Under the pieces are notes generated by a model. It saw only the letters and a list, made by a program, of their open reading frames with translations. It was not told the origin of the DNA and made no database searches. From contig NZ_JAIWPJ010000003.1 of assembly GCF_020515625.1 (NCBI RefSeq), forward strand, positions 248,001-312,000: 64,000 nt of DNA, in the 5' to 3' direction. How positions within the stretch are numbered: position 1 is the stretch's first letter; every line of letters starts with the position of its first letter. The stretch comes from Natrinema amylolyticum (GTDB lineage Archaea > Halobacteriota > Halobacteria > Halobacteriales > Natrialbaceae). The translations under genes were made by a program, and so were the position numbers. This document shows, in pieces, positions 17,893 through 25,430 of this stretch.

Positions 17893-18303
17893 GATCGAAT
17901 CACATCGCGAACGTGAGGGGACGAGGCCGTATTAGCAACCGGATTGCGTCTGATGGCCGCACCGATCGGACGCGACGACGGGCCGCCGTCCGCCGGTACC
18001 GTCCACCCGTTTCCCGATCCCGGGACGCCGAACGATACTCTTCCCGTTCCGCGTGACTTGAGAGGGCGCGTTCCGGCCGAAAAGGTCTCGTTAAAAGAAG
18101 CAAGCATGAGATGACTTATCATACCTCGTGTCTCTATCCTGGGGGTGTATATCGTTTTCTATTACCGTGTTATGTTTTAGCATGGATAGTCGGACCGCAG
18201 CCGTCGCCGCTGTTCTCTCCGTTTCGGGCGTATCACGCCCTCCATCGGCCGCTCGCACAATGCGCGCTGTGTCTTTATCGCCATCGCGGGCGTACTCGCG
18301 TCC
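17893..18303. other. Intergenic region
   Basis: About 410 bp with no convincing gene. The part from 18085 to 18180 is locally AT-rich (including GTTAAAAGAAGC and TTATGTTTTAGC) and may hold regulatory sites for the zinc-ribbon gene at 18304. I see no clear TATA box at the usual distance from that ATG. Confidence 0.4.
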
Positions 18304-18642
18304 ATGGTCGAAACTGGCGAGACACCGGCGAAAGAAGGGGAGGAAGAGGCCGTCGAGGAGGTAGAGAAGCTCAATTTCGGGCAGACGGTCTACGACGAGG
18401 ACGGCAACCAACTCGGTCGCATTCGGGGCTTCGAACAGAGCGGGTTCTTCGTCACGACCCGCGACGGTGCCGAGGCGATGAGCGTCGAACACGCCCGCTC
18501 GGGCCACGAGTTCGGCGAGGCCGAGCTCATGTGGCGCTGCATGGAGTGCGGTGAGATGGGCGAAATCGACGACGGGCTTCCCGACGAGTGTCCGAACTGC
18601 AACACCGAACGGGAGGATCTGATGTACTGGACCGAGGACTGA
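18304..18642 (+). CDS. Zinc-ribbon protein with PRC-barrel-like core (DUF7130-like), copy 1
   Basis: 112 residues. An acidic N-terminal tail of about 25 residues precedes a small beta-barrel-like domain (TVYDEDGNQLGRIRGFEQSGFFV, about 30-52) and a rubredoxin-like zinc ribbon. The ribbon comprises RCMECGEMGEID near 79-90 and CPNC near 97-100, ending ENDLMYWTED-like. Two CxxC pairs should bind one zinc. The next gene encodes a close paralogue. The family is haloarchaeal and its function unknown; the fold suggests protein or nucleic-acid binding. Confidence 0.82.
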   Translation: MVETGETPAKEGEEEAVEEVEKLNFGQTVYDEDGNQLGRIRGFEQSGFFVTTRDGAEAMSVEHARSGHEFGEAELMWRCMECGEMGEIDDGLPDECPNCNTEREDLMYWTED

Positions 18643-18753
18643 CGACGATACTGCCCGGGAGATCGCTGGCGACACCGGACGACGAGTTCAGATTTCGTAT
18701 AGCGCTTTAGGATTTATTTCCGTTCGCAGCGTAGGATCATGCTAGTGGTTCAC

Positions 18754-19047
18754 ATGTATAGCGAACAGCCGCGACTGGGGTTCGGAACCACGGTCTACAC
18801 CGAGGACGGCACGGAAATCGGCCGAATTCGGGGGATCGACGAGAACGGACTCTACATCACGCTCCGGGACGGAATCGAGGGGATGAGCGTCGAACACGTC
18901 CGCTCGGGCCAGACGTTCGGTGAGGCCGAGCTCATGTGGCGCTGCTGGGAGTGCGGCGAGCTGGGACGACTCGATTGCGACGTCCCCGACGCCTGTCCCT
19001 CCTGCGGTGCCGACCGAGAAGACCTGTACTACTGGACGGAAGACTGA
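18754..19047 (+). CDS. Zinc-ribbon protein with PRC-barrel-like core (DUF7130-like), copy 2
   Basis: 97 residues from the ATG at 18754; an ATG 15 bp further up (18739) is the alternative. It mirrors the gene at 18304: FGTTVYTEDGTEIGRIRGID, then MSVEHVRSGQTFGEAELMWRC, then two CxxC pairs (CWECG, CPSCG) and a YYWTED end. The acidic N-terminal tail of copy 1 is missing. A TATA-like GGATTTATTT at about 18709-18718 gives this copy its own promoter, so the duplicates can be regulated separately. Confidence 0.8.
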   Translation: MYSEQPRLGFGTTVYTEDGTEIGRIRGIDENGLYITLRDGIEGMSVEHVRSGQTFGEAELMWRCWECGELGRLDCDVPDACPSCGADREDLYYWTED

Positions 19048-19122
19048 ACGCGACCGTCCGACGGACGGGGTGAGCGCGGGCGGACGAAAACCGTTTTCAC
19101 CCCGCTCGGTTCACCTCGAGTC

Positions 19123-20031
19123 ATGGAGATCGTCGTCTTCGGTGCCGGCAGCCTCGGTAGTCTCATCGGCGGACTGCTCGCCCGCGAGCACGACGTCACG
19201 CTCGTCGCTCGCGAGGCCCACGCCCGTGCCGTCCGCGAGTCGGGACTGCGTCTCGAGGGGGCGATATTTGACTCCCCCGCCCGCGTGTTTCCGGCGGCGA
19301 CGGACGACGGAACCGGACTCGAGGCCGAGCTGGCCGTCGTGACGGTCAAGTCGTTCGATACCGCGTCGGCGGCCGATCGGCTCGCGACGGGCGCCATCGA
19401 CGGCGTTCTCTCGCTCCAGAACGGCATGGGCAACGAAGCGACGCTCGCGGCGCGACTCGATGTCCCGGTTCTCGCCGGAACAGCGACCTACGGAGCGATC
19501 TTGCAGGAGCCGGGCGTCGTCGAATGCACCGGCATCGGCGAGGTCGTCCTTGGGGCTCGAGACGGTGGCCCCTCTCCGCTCGCGGATCGGGTCGGCGAGG
19601 CCTTCGCGACGGCCGGACTCGAGACCGCCATCGCCGAGGACATGCCCCGACGCCTGTGGGAGAAACTCGCGGTCAACGCCGGCATCAATCCGGTGACGGC
19701 GCTGACCGCGACCGAAAACGGAGCCGTGCTCGAGGAGCCCGCTACCGACCGCTCTCGGGCGGCCGTTCGGGAGACCGCTCGCGTCGCTCGGGCCTGCGAC
19801 GTCTCCCTCTCGAACCGCGAGGCGCTGGCCGCGATGGAAGCCGTCGCCTCGGCGACGGCCGCGAACACGTCCTCGATGCGCCAGGACGTGCTGGCCGACC
19901 GCCGCACCGAGATCGACGCGATCAACGGCTACGTCGTCGATCAGGCGACCGAATTGGGACTCGAGGTGCCGACGAACCGGACGCTGACCGCGTTGATCAG
20001 AACGTGGGAATGCGGCCGGAAACTGCGGTGA
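19123..20031 (+). CDS. panE: Ketopantoate reductase family protein (2-dehydropantoate 2-reductase)
   Basis: 302 residues. The N-terminal Rossmann motif FGAGSLGSLIGG (about 5-16) binds NADP. TVKSFDT near 74 and SLQNGMGNE near 97-105 are the PanE signatures. The C-terminal helical domain carries WEKLAVNAGINPVTAL (about 187-202), with the catalytic lysine in the first part, and SSMRQDVLADRRTEIDAINGYVV (about 250-272), which contains the conserved Ser and Glu-Ile-Asp. It would reduce ketopantoate to pantoate for coenzyme A synthesis. Haloarchaea have more than one relative, so the exact substrate is inferred. Confidence 0.88.
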   Translation: MEIVVFGAGSLGSLIGGLLAREHDVTLVAREAHARAVRESGLRLEGAIFDSPARVFPAATDDGTGLEAELAVVTVKSFDTASAADRLATGAIDGVLSLQNGMGNEATLAARLDVPVLAGTATYGAILQEPGVVECTGIGEVVLGARDGGPSPLADRVGEAFATAGLETAIAEDMPRRLWEKLAVNAGINPVTALTATENGAVLEEPATDRSRAAVRETARVARACDVSLSNREALAAMEAVASATAANTSSMRQDVLADRRTEIDAINGYVVDQATELGLEVPTNRTLTALIRTWECGRKLR

Positions 20032-20168
20032 GCGCCGGGGCGTCCCACCGCAATTTCGATCGGTCTCATCCGTTCGTCCGTCTAACCTGATTTCACCGAG
20101 AACGAAGCCGCTACGCGGTCAAAAATAGCAAAAACATCGAGTCGGATCCGCGTGGGACGACCGACGGA

Positions 20169-20537
20169 TTAGAACGGTGCTTCCGGGCCTTCGTCGACCT
20201 CGCCGCCCTCGTCGTCGTCGACGGTCTCGCCGGGGAAGGACGGACTCATGCCGCCCATCTCCTCTTCGCCGCCGTCCATGCCGGTGGAGGCGTTGACTTT
20301 CTCGATCTCGGGAATCTCCTTGACCATCCGGCTCTTGATCGCCTGGATCGTCATCGGCGAGATCCCGCAGCCACTGCAGGCGCCACCGAGGGCGATGCTG
20401 ACTTCGCCGCTCTCGCGATCGATGTCCTGAATCGCTGCGCTGCCGCCGTGCATCTGAATCTGCGGGAAGTTCCGTCGCAGGAAGTTCGTGACGCGGTCTT
20501 CGAGGTCGTCCCCGTCGTTCTGGGTCTCGGTGCTCAT
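20169..20537 (-). CDS. NifU-like C-terminal domain (Nfu) iron-sulfur protein
   Basis: 122 residues from the ATG at 20537 (MSTETQ). The domain spans about 12-90: a helix with LRRNFPQIQMHGGSAAIQDID, then VSIALGGACSGCGISPMTIQAIKSRM, in which the two cysteines of CSGC bind a transient Fe-S cluster. It probably delivers clusters to apoproteins. The last 40 residues are an acidic, glycine-rich haloarchaeal tail. The upstream open frame of 15 codons is not needed and lies in a spacer. Confidence 0.9.
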   Translation of the reverse strand: MSTETQNDGDDLEDRVTNFLRRNFPQIQMHGGSAAIQDIDRESGEVSIALGGACSGCGISPMTIQAIKSRMVKEIPEIEKVNASTGMDGGEEEMGGMSPSFPGETVDDDEGGEVDEGPEAPF

Positions 20538-20616
20538 AGAAATCCATTGGGTATCAGCCCCCCTAAACCTTCCGTCCTCCATGTTCGCCTGCCGGCGTCG
20601 GCGACGGGTGGACGCG

Positions 20617-20934
20617 CTACTTGAATCCGAAGACTCGCTGCAGTTCGGTCTCGATCTCCTCGACGTGCGTCTCCAGAATTTCCTCGAATCGCTCTTCCTC
20701 GACGAGCACGCCCGAGAGTCGGCCGTGCGGATCGTCGGGGAGTTCGATACGGAACTCGCCGTCTCCCTCGTAGAAGGGCTCGCTCTCGTTGAGGACTTGC
20801 TGGTCGATCGCGTGGACGAGTTCGGAGTCGTAGCGGTCGTTCATCCGGTTGAACGCGTTCTTGTACGCCTGTTGGAGTTCGGGGAAGTAGTTGGCGTACT
20901 TGTCCTCGAACTTCTCGGGATCGAAGTCGGCCAT
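20617..20934 (-). CDS. DUF5783 family protein
   Basis: 105 residues, acidic, predicted soluble. The pattern MADFDPEKFEDKYANYFPEL, then a central helix AYKNAFNRMNDRYDSELVHAID, and a C-terminus rich in glutamate (FEEILETHVEEIETELQRVFGF) matches the haloarchaeal DUF5783 family as I remember it. Function unknown. It lies 79 bp upstream of the Nfu gene on the same strand, so the two could share a transcript. Confidence 0.82.
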   Translation of the reverse strand: MADFDPEKFEDKYANYFPELQQAYKNAFNRMNDRYDSELVHAIDQQVLNESEPFYEGDGEFRIELPDDPHGRLSGVLVEEERFEEILETHVEEIETELQRVFGFK

Positions 20935-21082
20935 ACTCTATCCCAGCGCTAGCGGAGACAAAAGTCGGACGATCGACCTCGCGTCGCGAGTCCGCGACGA
21001 CCCGAATCGGCCGGACCGGCTCACACTGCCGACGATGATCGAACGTCGACCGGAAACACACCAATCCAGTGACGTGGTAGGG

Positions 21083-21099
21083 GTTCCCTATATAGGAAC
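21083..21099. promoter_or_regulatory. TATA box inside a near-perfect palindrome
   Basis: GTTCCCTATATAGGAAC reads almost the same on both strands (one extra C) and contains the TATA element CTATATAG. The following gene starts at 21136, so transcription would begin at about 21117. A protein bound to the palindrome would compete directly with TBP. Confidence 0.45.
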
Positions 21100-21135
21100 G
21101 CGCGCTCGCAAGCGGAACGGACACCCCCGTTCTCG

Positions 21136-21543
21136 GTGATATCGATGTACATGGCTGCTGATCAGGACCCCATCCCTCGGGAGGCGCTTCCCCCGAGATG
21201 GGGGCTCGCCGAACTCCGCGATGATCGGTTCATCTACCGCCACAGCCGCCCCCCAATCGAACTGATCGCGGAGACCACGATCGCCGATCGCTCGCATCCC
21301 GGCCTAGGTATCTGTCGGTGCTGGGAGCTTCGCTACCGGTTCTTCCTCGCCGACCGGGCGATCACCGAGTCGATCGGCCGCGTCTCGACCCAGCGGGCCG
21401 CCGTCGACGGGTTGCTCGAGTGTATGCATCGCATTCACGACACCGTCTCGGCGGCCGACGACGCGCTCGAGGTCGGTCAAGTCCTCGATAGCGTCTCGCT
21501 CTCCGATCTCGTTCCCGACGGCCTGCCCGCGTCCTCGGAGTAA
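21136..21543 (+). CDS. Conserved haloarchaeal protein of unknown function
   Basis: 135 residues, with alternative starts at codons 4 and 6 (MYM, MAAD). The C-terminal half looks helical and acidic (AAVDGLLECMHRIHDTVSAADDALEV), and the middle part is richer in aromatic and basic residues (CRCWELRYRFFLADRA). Two close cysteines in GICRCW and one later at ECM could bind metal, but no known pattern fits. I do not recognise the family. It is transcribed from a TATA box embedded in a palindrome. Confidence 0.65.
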   Translation: MISMYMAADQDPIPREALPPRWGLAELRDDRFIYRHSRPPIELIAETTIADRSHPGLGICRCWELRYRFFLADRAITESIGRVSTQRAAVDGLLECMHRIHDTVSAADDALEVGQVLDSVSLSDLVPDGLPASSE

Positions 21544-21572
21544 CCCGCTCGGATGCCGGGCGTCCGGTCCGC

Positions 21573-22379
21573 CTACACGCGCCGCGACAGGTGCGCTCGA
21601 ACCGTTCGCTGACAGTCACCGCAGATCCCGTACAGTCGCGTTGCGCTCGAGAGGAGCGGATATCGGACCGAACAGTCCGAGTAAACGGACTCGACCAGCG
21701 TTCGATACCGGGTCCCGCCCGGTCCGTAGCGGTTCGTCGAGCGGGTGAACTGCGCCTGTCGGTCCGCCGTGAGCGTCTCGAGGCGATCCCGATAGGTCGC
21801 GAGTCGGTCGTGTTTCTCCCGCAGCGTCTCGAAGTCACACTGCAGGAGTGACTCGTCGGCCGTCCGCTGGAGCCACGCGAGGATCTCGTCGAGCTCGTCG
21901 ATCGCGTCCTCGACGGTTTCTCGTTCGTTCCGAAGGGTTTCCTTGACCACCTCGACTTCCCGCTGTCTGGTCTCGATCTCCTCGAGAACGGCCCGCTTGA
22001 GCGCTGGCGTCCAGCCGGTTTCCGACGCGAGCGCGACCGCGATGTCCTCGCTCAGCTCCGCCGCCATCGTCTCGGTGAGCGGTTCGTCCCCCTCGCGGTC
22101 GGCGATGCTGTGGGGACGGACGATTTCGGCGAACGCTTCTCGAACGGTGACACACCGATCCGCCGTCGTCGATGGGGCCGATCGCTGGGACTGAACCGTC
22201 GTCGCCATCGCCGTCGGCGTCGCTGCGGTCGCTTGTCGGGTCCGTCCCGCCGCGGGACGCTCTACTGGGACGTCGCGAACGCGCTGCGCGAACGTCTCGA
22301 ACGCCTCCCCTCGCTTCGTGACGGCCTCTCGTTCCTCGTCGATACACTCGAGCGCCCGATGGACGGCCGTCCCGGTCAT
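21573..22379 (-). CDS. DUF7260-like coiled-coil protein
   Basis: 268 residues. A central region (about 125-210) is a long charged helix with heptad character (RQREVEVVKETLRNERETVEDAIDELDEI, written here only in part). The C-terminus has YGICGDCQRTV with a CxxC pair. I relate it to the haloarchaeal DUF7260 group from the overall pattern; function unknown. Its start codon overlaps the stop of the upstream gene (ATGA, 22376-22379), so the two are translationally coupled and probably work together. Confidence 0.72.
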   Translation of the reverse strand: MTGTAVHRALECIDEEREAVTKRGEAFETFAQRVRDVPVERPAAGRTRQATAATPTAMATTVQSQRSAPSTTADRCVTVREAFAEIVRPHSIADREGDEPLTETMAAELSEDIAVALASETGWTPALKRAVLEEIETRQREVEVVKETLRNERETVEDAIDELDEILAWLQRTADESLLQCDFETLREKHDRLATYRDRLETLTADRQAQFTRSTNRYGPGGTRYRTLVESVYSDCSVRYPLLSSATRLYGICGDCQRTVRAHLSRRV

Positions 22380-23311
22380 CGGCTCTCACCCCGCGTACAG
22401 ACGAGTCCGCTCGCCGCGGCGTCGCTTCGCAGGACGAACTGCCAGTCGCCGTCGCCGAGCGCGGTGACGTCGGTGACGCCGAGCGGATCGCTCGACGTTG
22501 CCGACCGGCGCAGAATGTCGATTCCGATCGGCAGCGTGGGAAATCGGGACTCGCCACACTCGATGGCGTACCCCCGCAGGGAGACGGTCCAGACGTCGCT
22601 GCCGGTCCCGTCAGTCTCGTCGATTCCATCGCGCGTCACGCCGTACTCCCGGACTAACGACAGCGAGTCCAGGAAGGCGAGGCTCGCTTCGACCGGATCG
22701 TCCGCCGGTTCGACCGGCGAGAGGTTCGCCGCCGCGGCCCGCAGTACCTGCATCCGTTCGGCCGCCTCGAGGTGGGCTTCGAGTTCCGACGCCATGGTCT
22801 CGAGCAACACCAGACAGAGCGTGTTCCGGTCGGTCGTCGCTTCGGCTGCGGCCAGATACGTCTCCATGATCGCCCGCTCGGCGGCCGCGTGGTCGCGAGC
22901 CGAGAGCGACTCGAAGACAGCCCCTGAAACGTCGTGACAGAAACTGATCAGCGGGCTGTCGTCCCAGGGGTTCCGATCGGGGTCGGCCGCCGGCCGATCC
23001 TCGTCGTCCGCGATCGTTCGCGCGGCACCACACTGATCCTCGTCCGACTCCGTCCTGCCCGCGTCCACCGGTCGCTCCTGGCAGGCGACCGGATCGTAAA
23101 ACGGCAATTGCGGATCGTATCGCCTGAGCGCGGCGCGATACTGTTCGGTCGCCTGTGCGGCGTCCGCCGCGTCCGCTCGGGTCGCGAATCGCTGTCCGGC
23201 GACCGGAACGGGCCGTTCGCCGGAGCGCGCACAGACGACGTAGTACTCCCCGTCGTCGCTGGCCAGTCGTTCGATGTGTTGGCGAATCTCTCGGAGTGTC
23301 GTTCCGACCAT
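22376..23311 (-). CDS. DUF7551/DUF7552-like haloarchaeal protein, first gene of a two-gene operon
   Basis: 311 residues. The N-terminal 60 residues (TLREIRQHIERLASDDGEYYVVCARSG, abbreviated) form a small domain I associate with haloarchaeal DUF7552. The centre (about 115-215) is helical and may resemble a ferritin- or rubrerythrin-like bundle (SARDHAAAERAIMETYLAAAEATTDR), though no metal-binding motif can be fixed. A GGAGG ribosome-binding site lies 7-8 bp before the ATG, which is notable in a genome with many leaderless genes. Upstream, two palindromes flank a TATA-like box, so the operon appears tightly regulated, perhaps by metal. Confidence 0.72.
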   Translation of the reverse strand: MVGTTLREIRQHIERLASDDGEYYVVCARSGERPVPVAGQRFATRADAADAAQATEQYRAALRRYDPQLPFYDPVACQERPVDAGRTESDEDQCGAARTIADDEDRPAADPDRNPWDDSPLISFCHDVSGAVFESLSARDHAAAERAIMETYLAAAEATTDRNTLCLVLLETMASELEAHLEAAERMQVLRAAAANLSPVEPADDPVEASLAFLDSLSLVREYGVTRDGIDETDGTGSDVWTVSLRGYAIECGESRFPTLPIGIDILRRSATSSDPLGVTDVTALGDGDWQFVLRSDAAASGLVCTRGESR

Positions 23312-23438
23312 GTGTGTTCCTCCAGTCGTATTCGGCGTCGTGGCCGTCCCTGACTGCTCGCGCGGACGATCGAACCGCGCTACGGCAGGTTCGTCACCGT
23401 TCTGTCCCCCTCGGTACTACCGGGGACCGTTCTTACCA

Positions 23439-23489
23439 TTTAGGCCAACCTAAACCGTGATAAGTCCATCGTATTTTAGGCCGGCCTAA
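23439..23489 (-). promoter_or_regulatory. Promoter with two DtxR-like operators flanking a TATA box
   Basis: TTTAGG-CCAA-CCTAAA (23439-23454) and the perfect 14-bp palindrome TTAGGCCGGCCTAA (23476-23489) share the TTAGG/CCTAA arms typical of DtxR/IdeR/SirR metal-dependent repressors. Between them, on the minus strand, is a TATA-like ACTTATCA (about 23458-23465). Centres of the two sites are 36 bp apart. The promoter reads toward the operon starting at 23311, with a 5' leader of roughly 120 nt. Confidence 0.6.
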
Positions 23490-24603
23490 TTGCGGCCTGG
23501 CGCGACCGCCGATTCGCCGGCCGACGAGATTTAGTATATCTATATGCACTTTATTATTTACGTGGTCGTCGGTTGCGATCCGCTCTCCCGTCTGTACACC
23601 TCGAGCCGGCGGAGCGTTCGATACGGTGACGGCTCTCGAACAACCGCTGCCGTTCGCGCGATCAGGTACCGTGATCGGTCGCGAGTCCCCACGTCCGCCG
23701 AATCCGCGTCCGAACGCTCTTTTCTCCGGTGCGAGCGGATGACGGATCACAGCAGACATTCACCAGGGGTTACACGTCGACAGAACCATCGAGCACGGCC
23801 GCGCCGCCACCGGCAGCTCGCAACGCAGCGCGAGCAATCGGCGGTATCGATCGGCTCGATTTCGCGGCCGTCACCGGCGCGACCGATTCAGAGACGGAGC
23901 GATACTCATCGCGGGTCACGACGCCGCGTGTCGACGCTCGACGGGGCGAAGACAACGACGTCGACGTACTCACGGACCCGGCCACCGGTCTCCTCGAAGC
24001 GTTCGGGACGTCGATCCTCCGCTCCGCGTCGGCGTGCGAGCGCGCTCTCGGTCGAGTCGGGCACGATACTGATCGAGACTGACCAGTTCCCCGAACGAAC
24101 TCGGTCCCTGCCCAGGGCCACCGACGCGTTCGAACTCAGTTGCGAGGCCGATGTTCTCGAGCGATCCGTTCTCGCACCCGCGGTCATCGAACCCGGAGCG
24201 AAACGAGCGAGTGCGGAACTGCCGAGGGCGAACTCGTCGTCGAGAAGACGGGGGAGAGCGCCATCTCGTGGGACGACGCAATTGCGTTCGTCGACGACCT
24301 CGAGTATGGAGGCCGTCCAGACGCGATCCGGTTTCGGCCACCGATCGGGTCGGTATCGAGCGTCGCTCCCACCGTTCTCGACCGTCGGAGCCCACCGGCC
24401 GGCTTTTCGCTCGATTTCGGCCGCGCTGATCGCCGCTCGAGCCCTCGAGTGTCAACTCTCCGTAGCGGGCAATTCGCGGTGTAAATCACATAATGATATA
24501 TTGAAAGTCGATCGAGCTACCACTGCCGGGCGGCAGCACAGTGTTTATGCGCGATAACGAGCTATTGGTGGTAGCGACCCCGCTGTACCCGCTCTTGGAC
24601 CCC
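23490..24603. other. Gene-poor stretch with possible decayed coding sequence
   Basis: About 1.1 kb without a convincing intact gene. Two plus-strand segments show weak coding character. Positions 23760-24082 give a frame with moderate C/G third positions. Positions about 24200-24330 give an acidic segment (GELVVEKTGESAISWDDAIAF, shortened) in a frame with no good start. Neither matches a family I know, and the intervening sequence has lost the pattern. The right end is AT-rich (24480-24550) and carries a TATA-like GTTTATGC at 24543-24550 for the PHP gene. Confidence 0.45.
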
Positions 24604-25359
24604 ATGACCACTCAGATTCCGTTCGCAATCGACTTTCACGTCCACTCCGACGACTCCTACGACGGGCACGAACCGATCGAACTCATCCTCGAGCACGCCG
24701 CCGATATCGGACTCGACGGCGTGGTCATCACCGATCACGACGAGATCGAGGAATCGCGGCGCGCCGCCGATCTCGCGCCCGACTACGGGCTGATCGGCAT
24801 TCCCGGCGTCGAGGTCTCGACGCAACACGGCCATCTGCTGGCGATCGGCGTCGAGACGCGGCCCGATCCCGGTCAGCCGTTCATGGACACCGTCGAGACC
24901 GTCCGCGAACGCGGCGGCGTGGCGATCGTTCCCCATCCGTTCCAGCGCAGCCGTCACGGCGTCCGGAAAGGCACCATCGACGACGCCGACGCGATCGAGA
25001 CCTACAACTCGATGGTCTTTACGGGCTACCGCAATCGCCGCGCCCGGACGTTCGCCGAGCGTCGCGACTATCCACAGATCGGTGCCAGCGACGCCCACTA
25101 CCTGCCGAACGTCGGCAAGGCCTACACTGAGGTCGTCGTGACGCCCGACGCGGCGAACCCGACGAAGGCCGATATCGACGGGGAGCACCTCGTCGAGGCC
25201 ATCCTCGAGGGCCGGACTCAGATCCGGGGTAAGCGCACGCCGATCCGCAAGAGTGCCGTCCAGTACGGGAAGGGCGCAGTGCGGAAGGCGACGTACATGT
25301 TCACTTCGCGCGCGCCGCTCCTCCCGACGATGCCGGCCTCGATGGACAGATCGACCTGA
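24604..25359 (+). CDS. PHP-domain metal-dependent phosphoesterase
   Basis: 251 residues from the ATG at 24604 (MTTQIPF); the frame is open 21 codons further but those residues are hydrophobic and not part of the domain. Metal ligands are visible in order: DFHVHSDDSYDG (about 10-21), VVITDHDEIEES (about 45-56), IPGVEVSTQHGHLLAIG (about 70-86), AIVPHPFQRSRHG and IGASDAHYLPNVG (about 160-172). Such proteins hydrolyse phosphoesters using a trinuclear metal centre; the substrate, nucleotide or nucleic acid, is unknown. Confidence 0.9.
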   Translation: MTTQIPFAIDFHVHSDDSYDGHEPIELILEHAADIGLDGVVITDHDEIEESRRAADLAPDYGLIGIPGVEVSTQHGHLLAIGVETRPDPGQPFMDTVETVRERGGVAIVPHPFQRSRHGVRKGTIDDADAIETYNSMVFTGYRNRRARTFAERRDYPQIGASDAHYLPNVGKAYTEVVVTPDAANPTKADIDGEHLVEAILEGRTQIRGKRTPIRKSAVQYGKGAVRKATYMFTSRAPLLPTMPASMDRST

Positions 25360-25430
25360 CGACGAGAAGACGGAGATGAGCATCCGAGGCCCTCACTCTG
25401 TTCGCGCCTCGGACCGCTCGCTCATCCACT

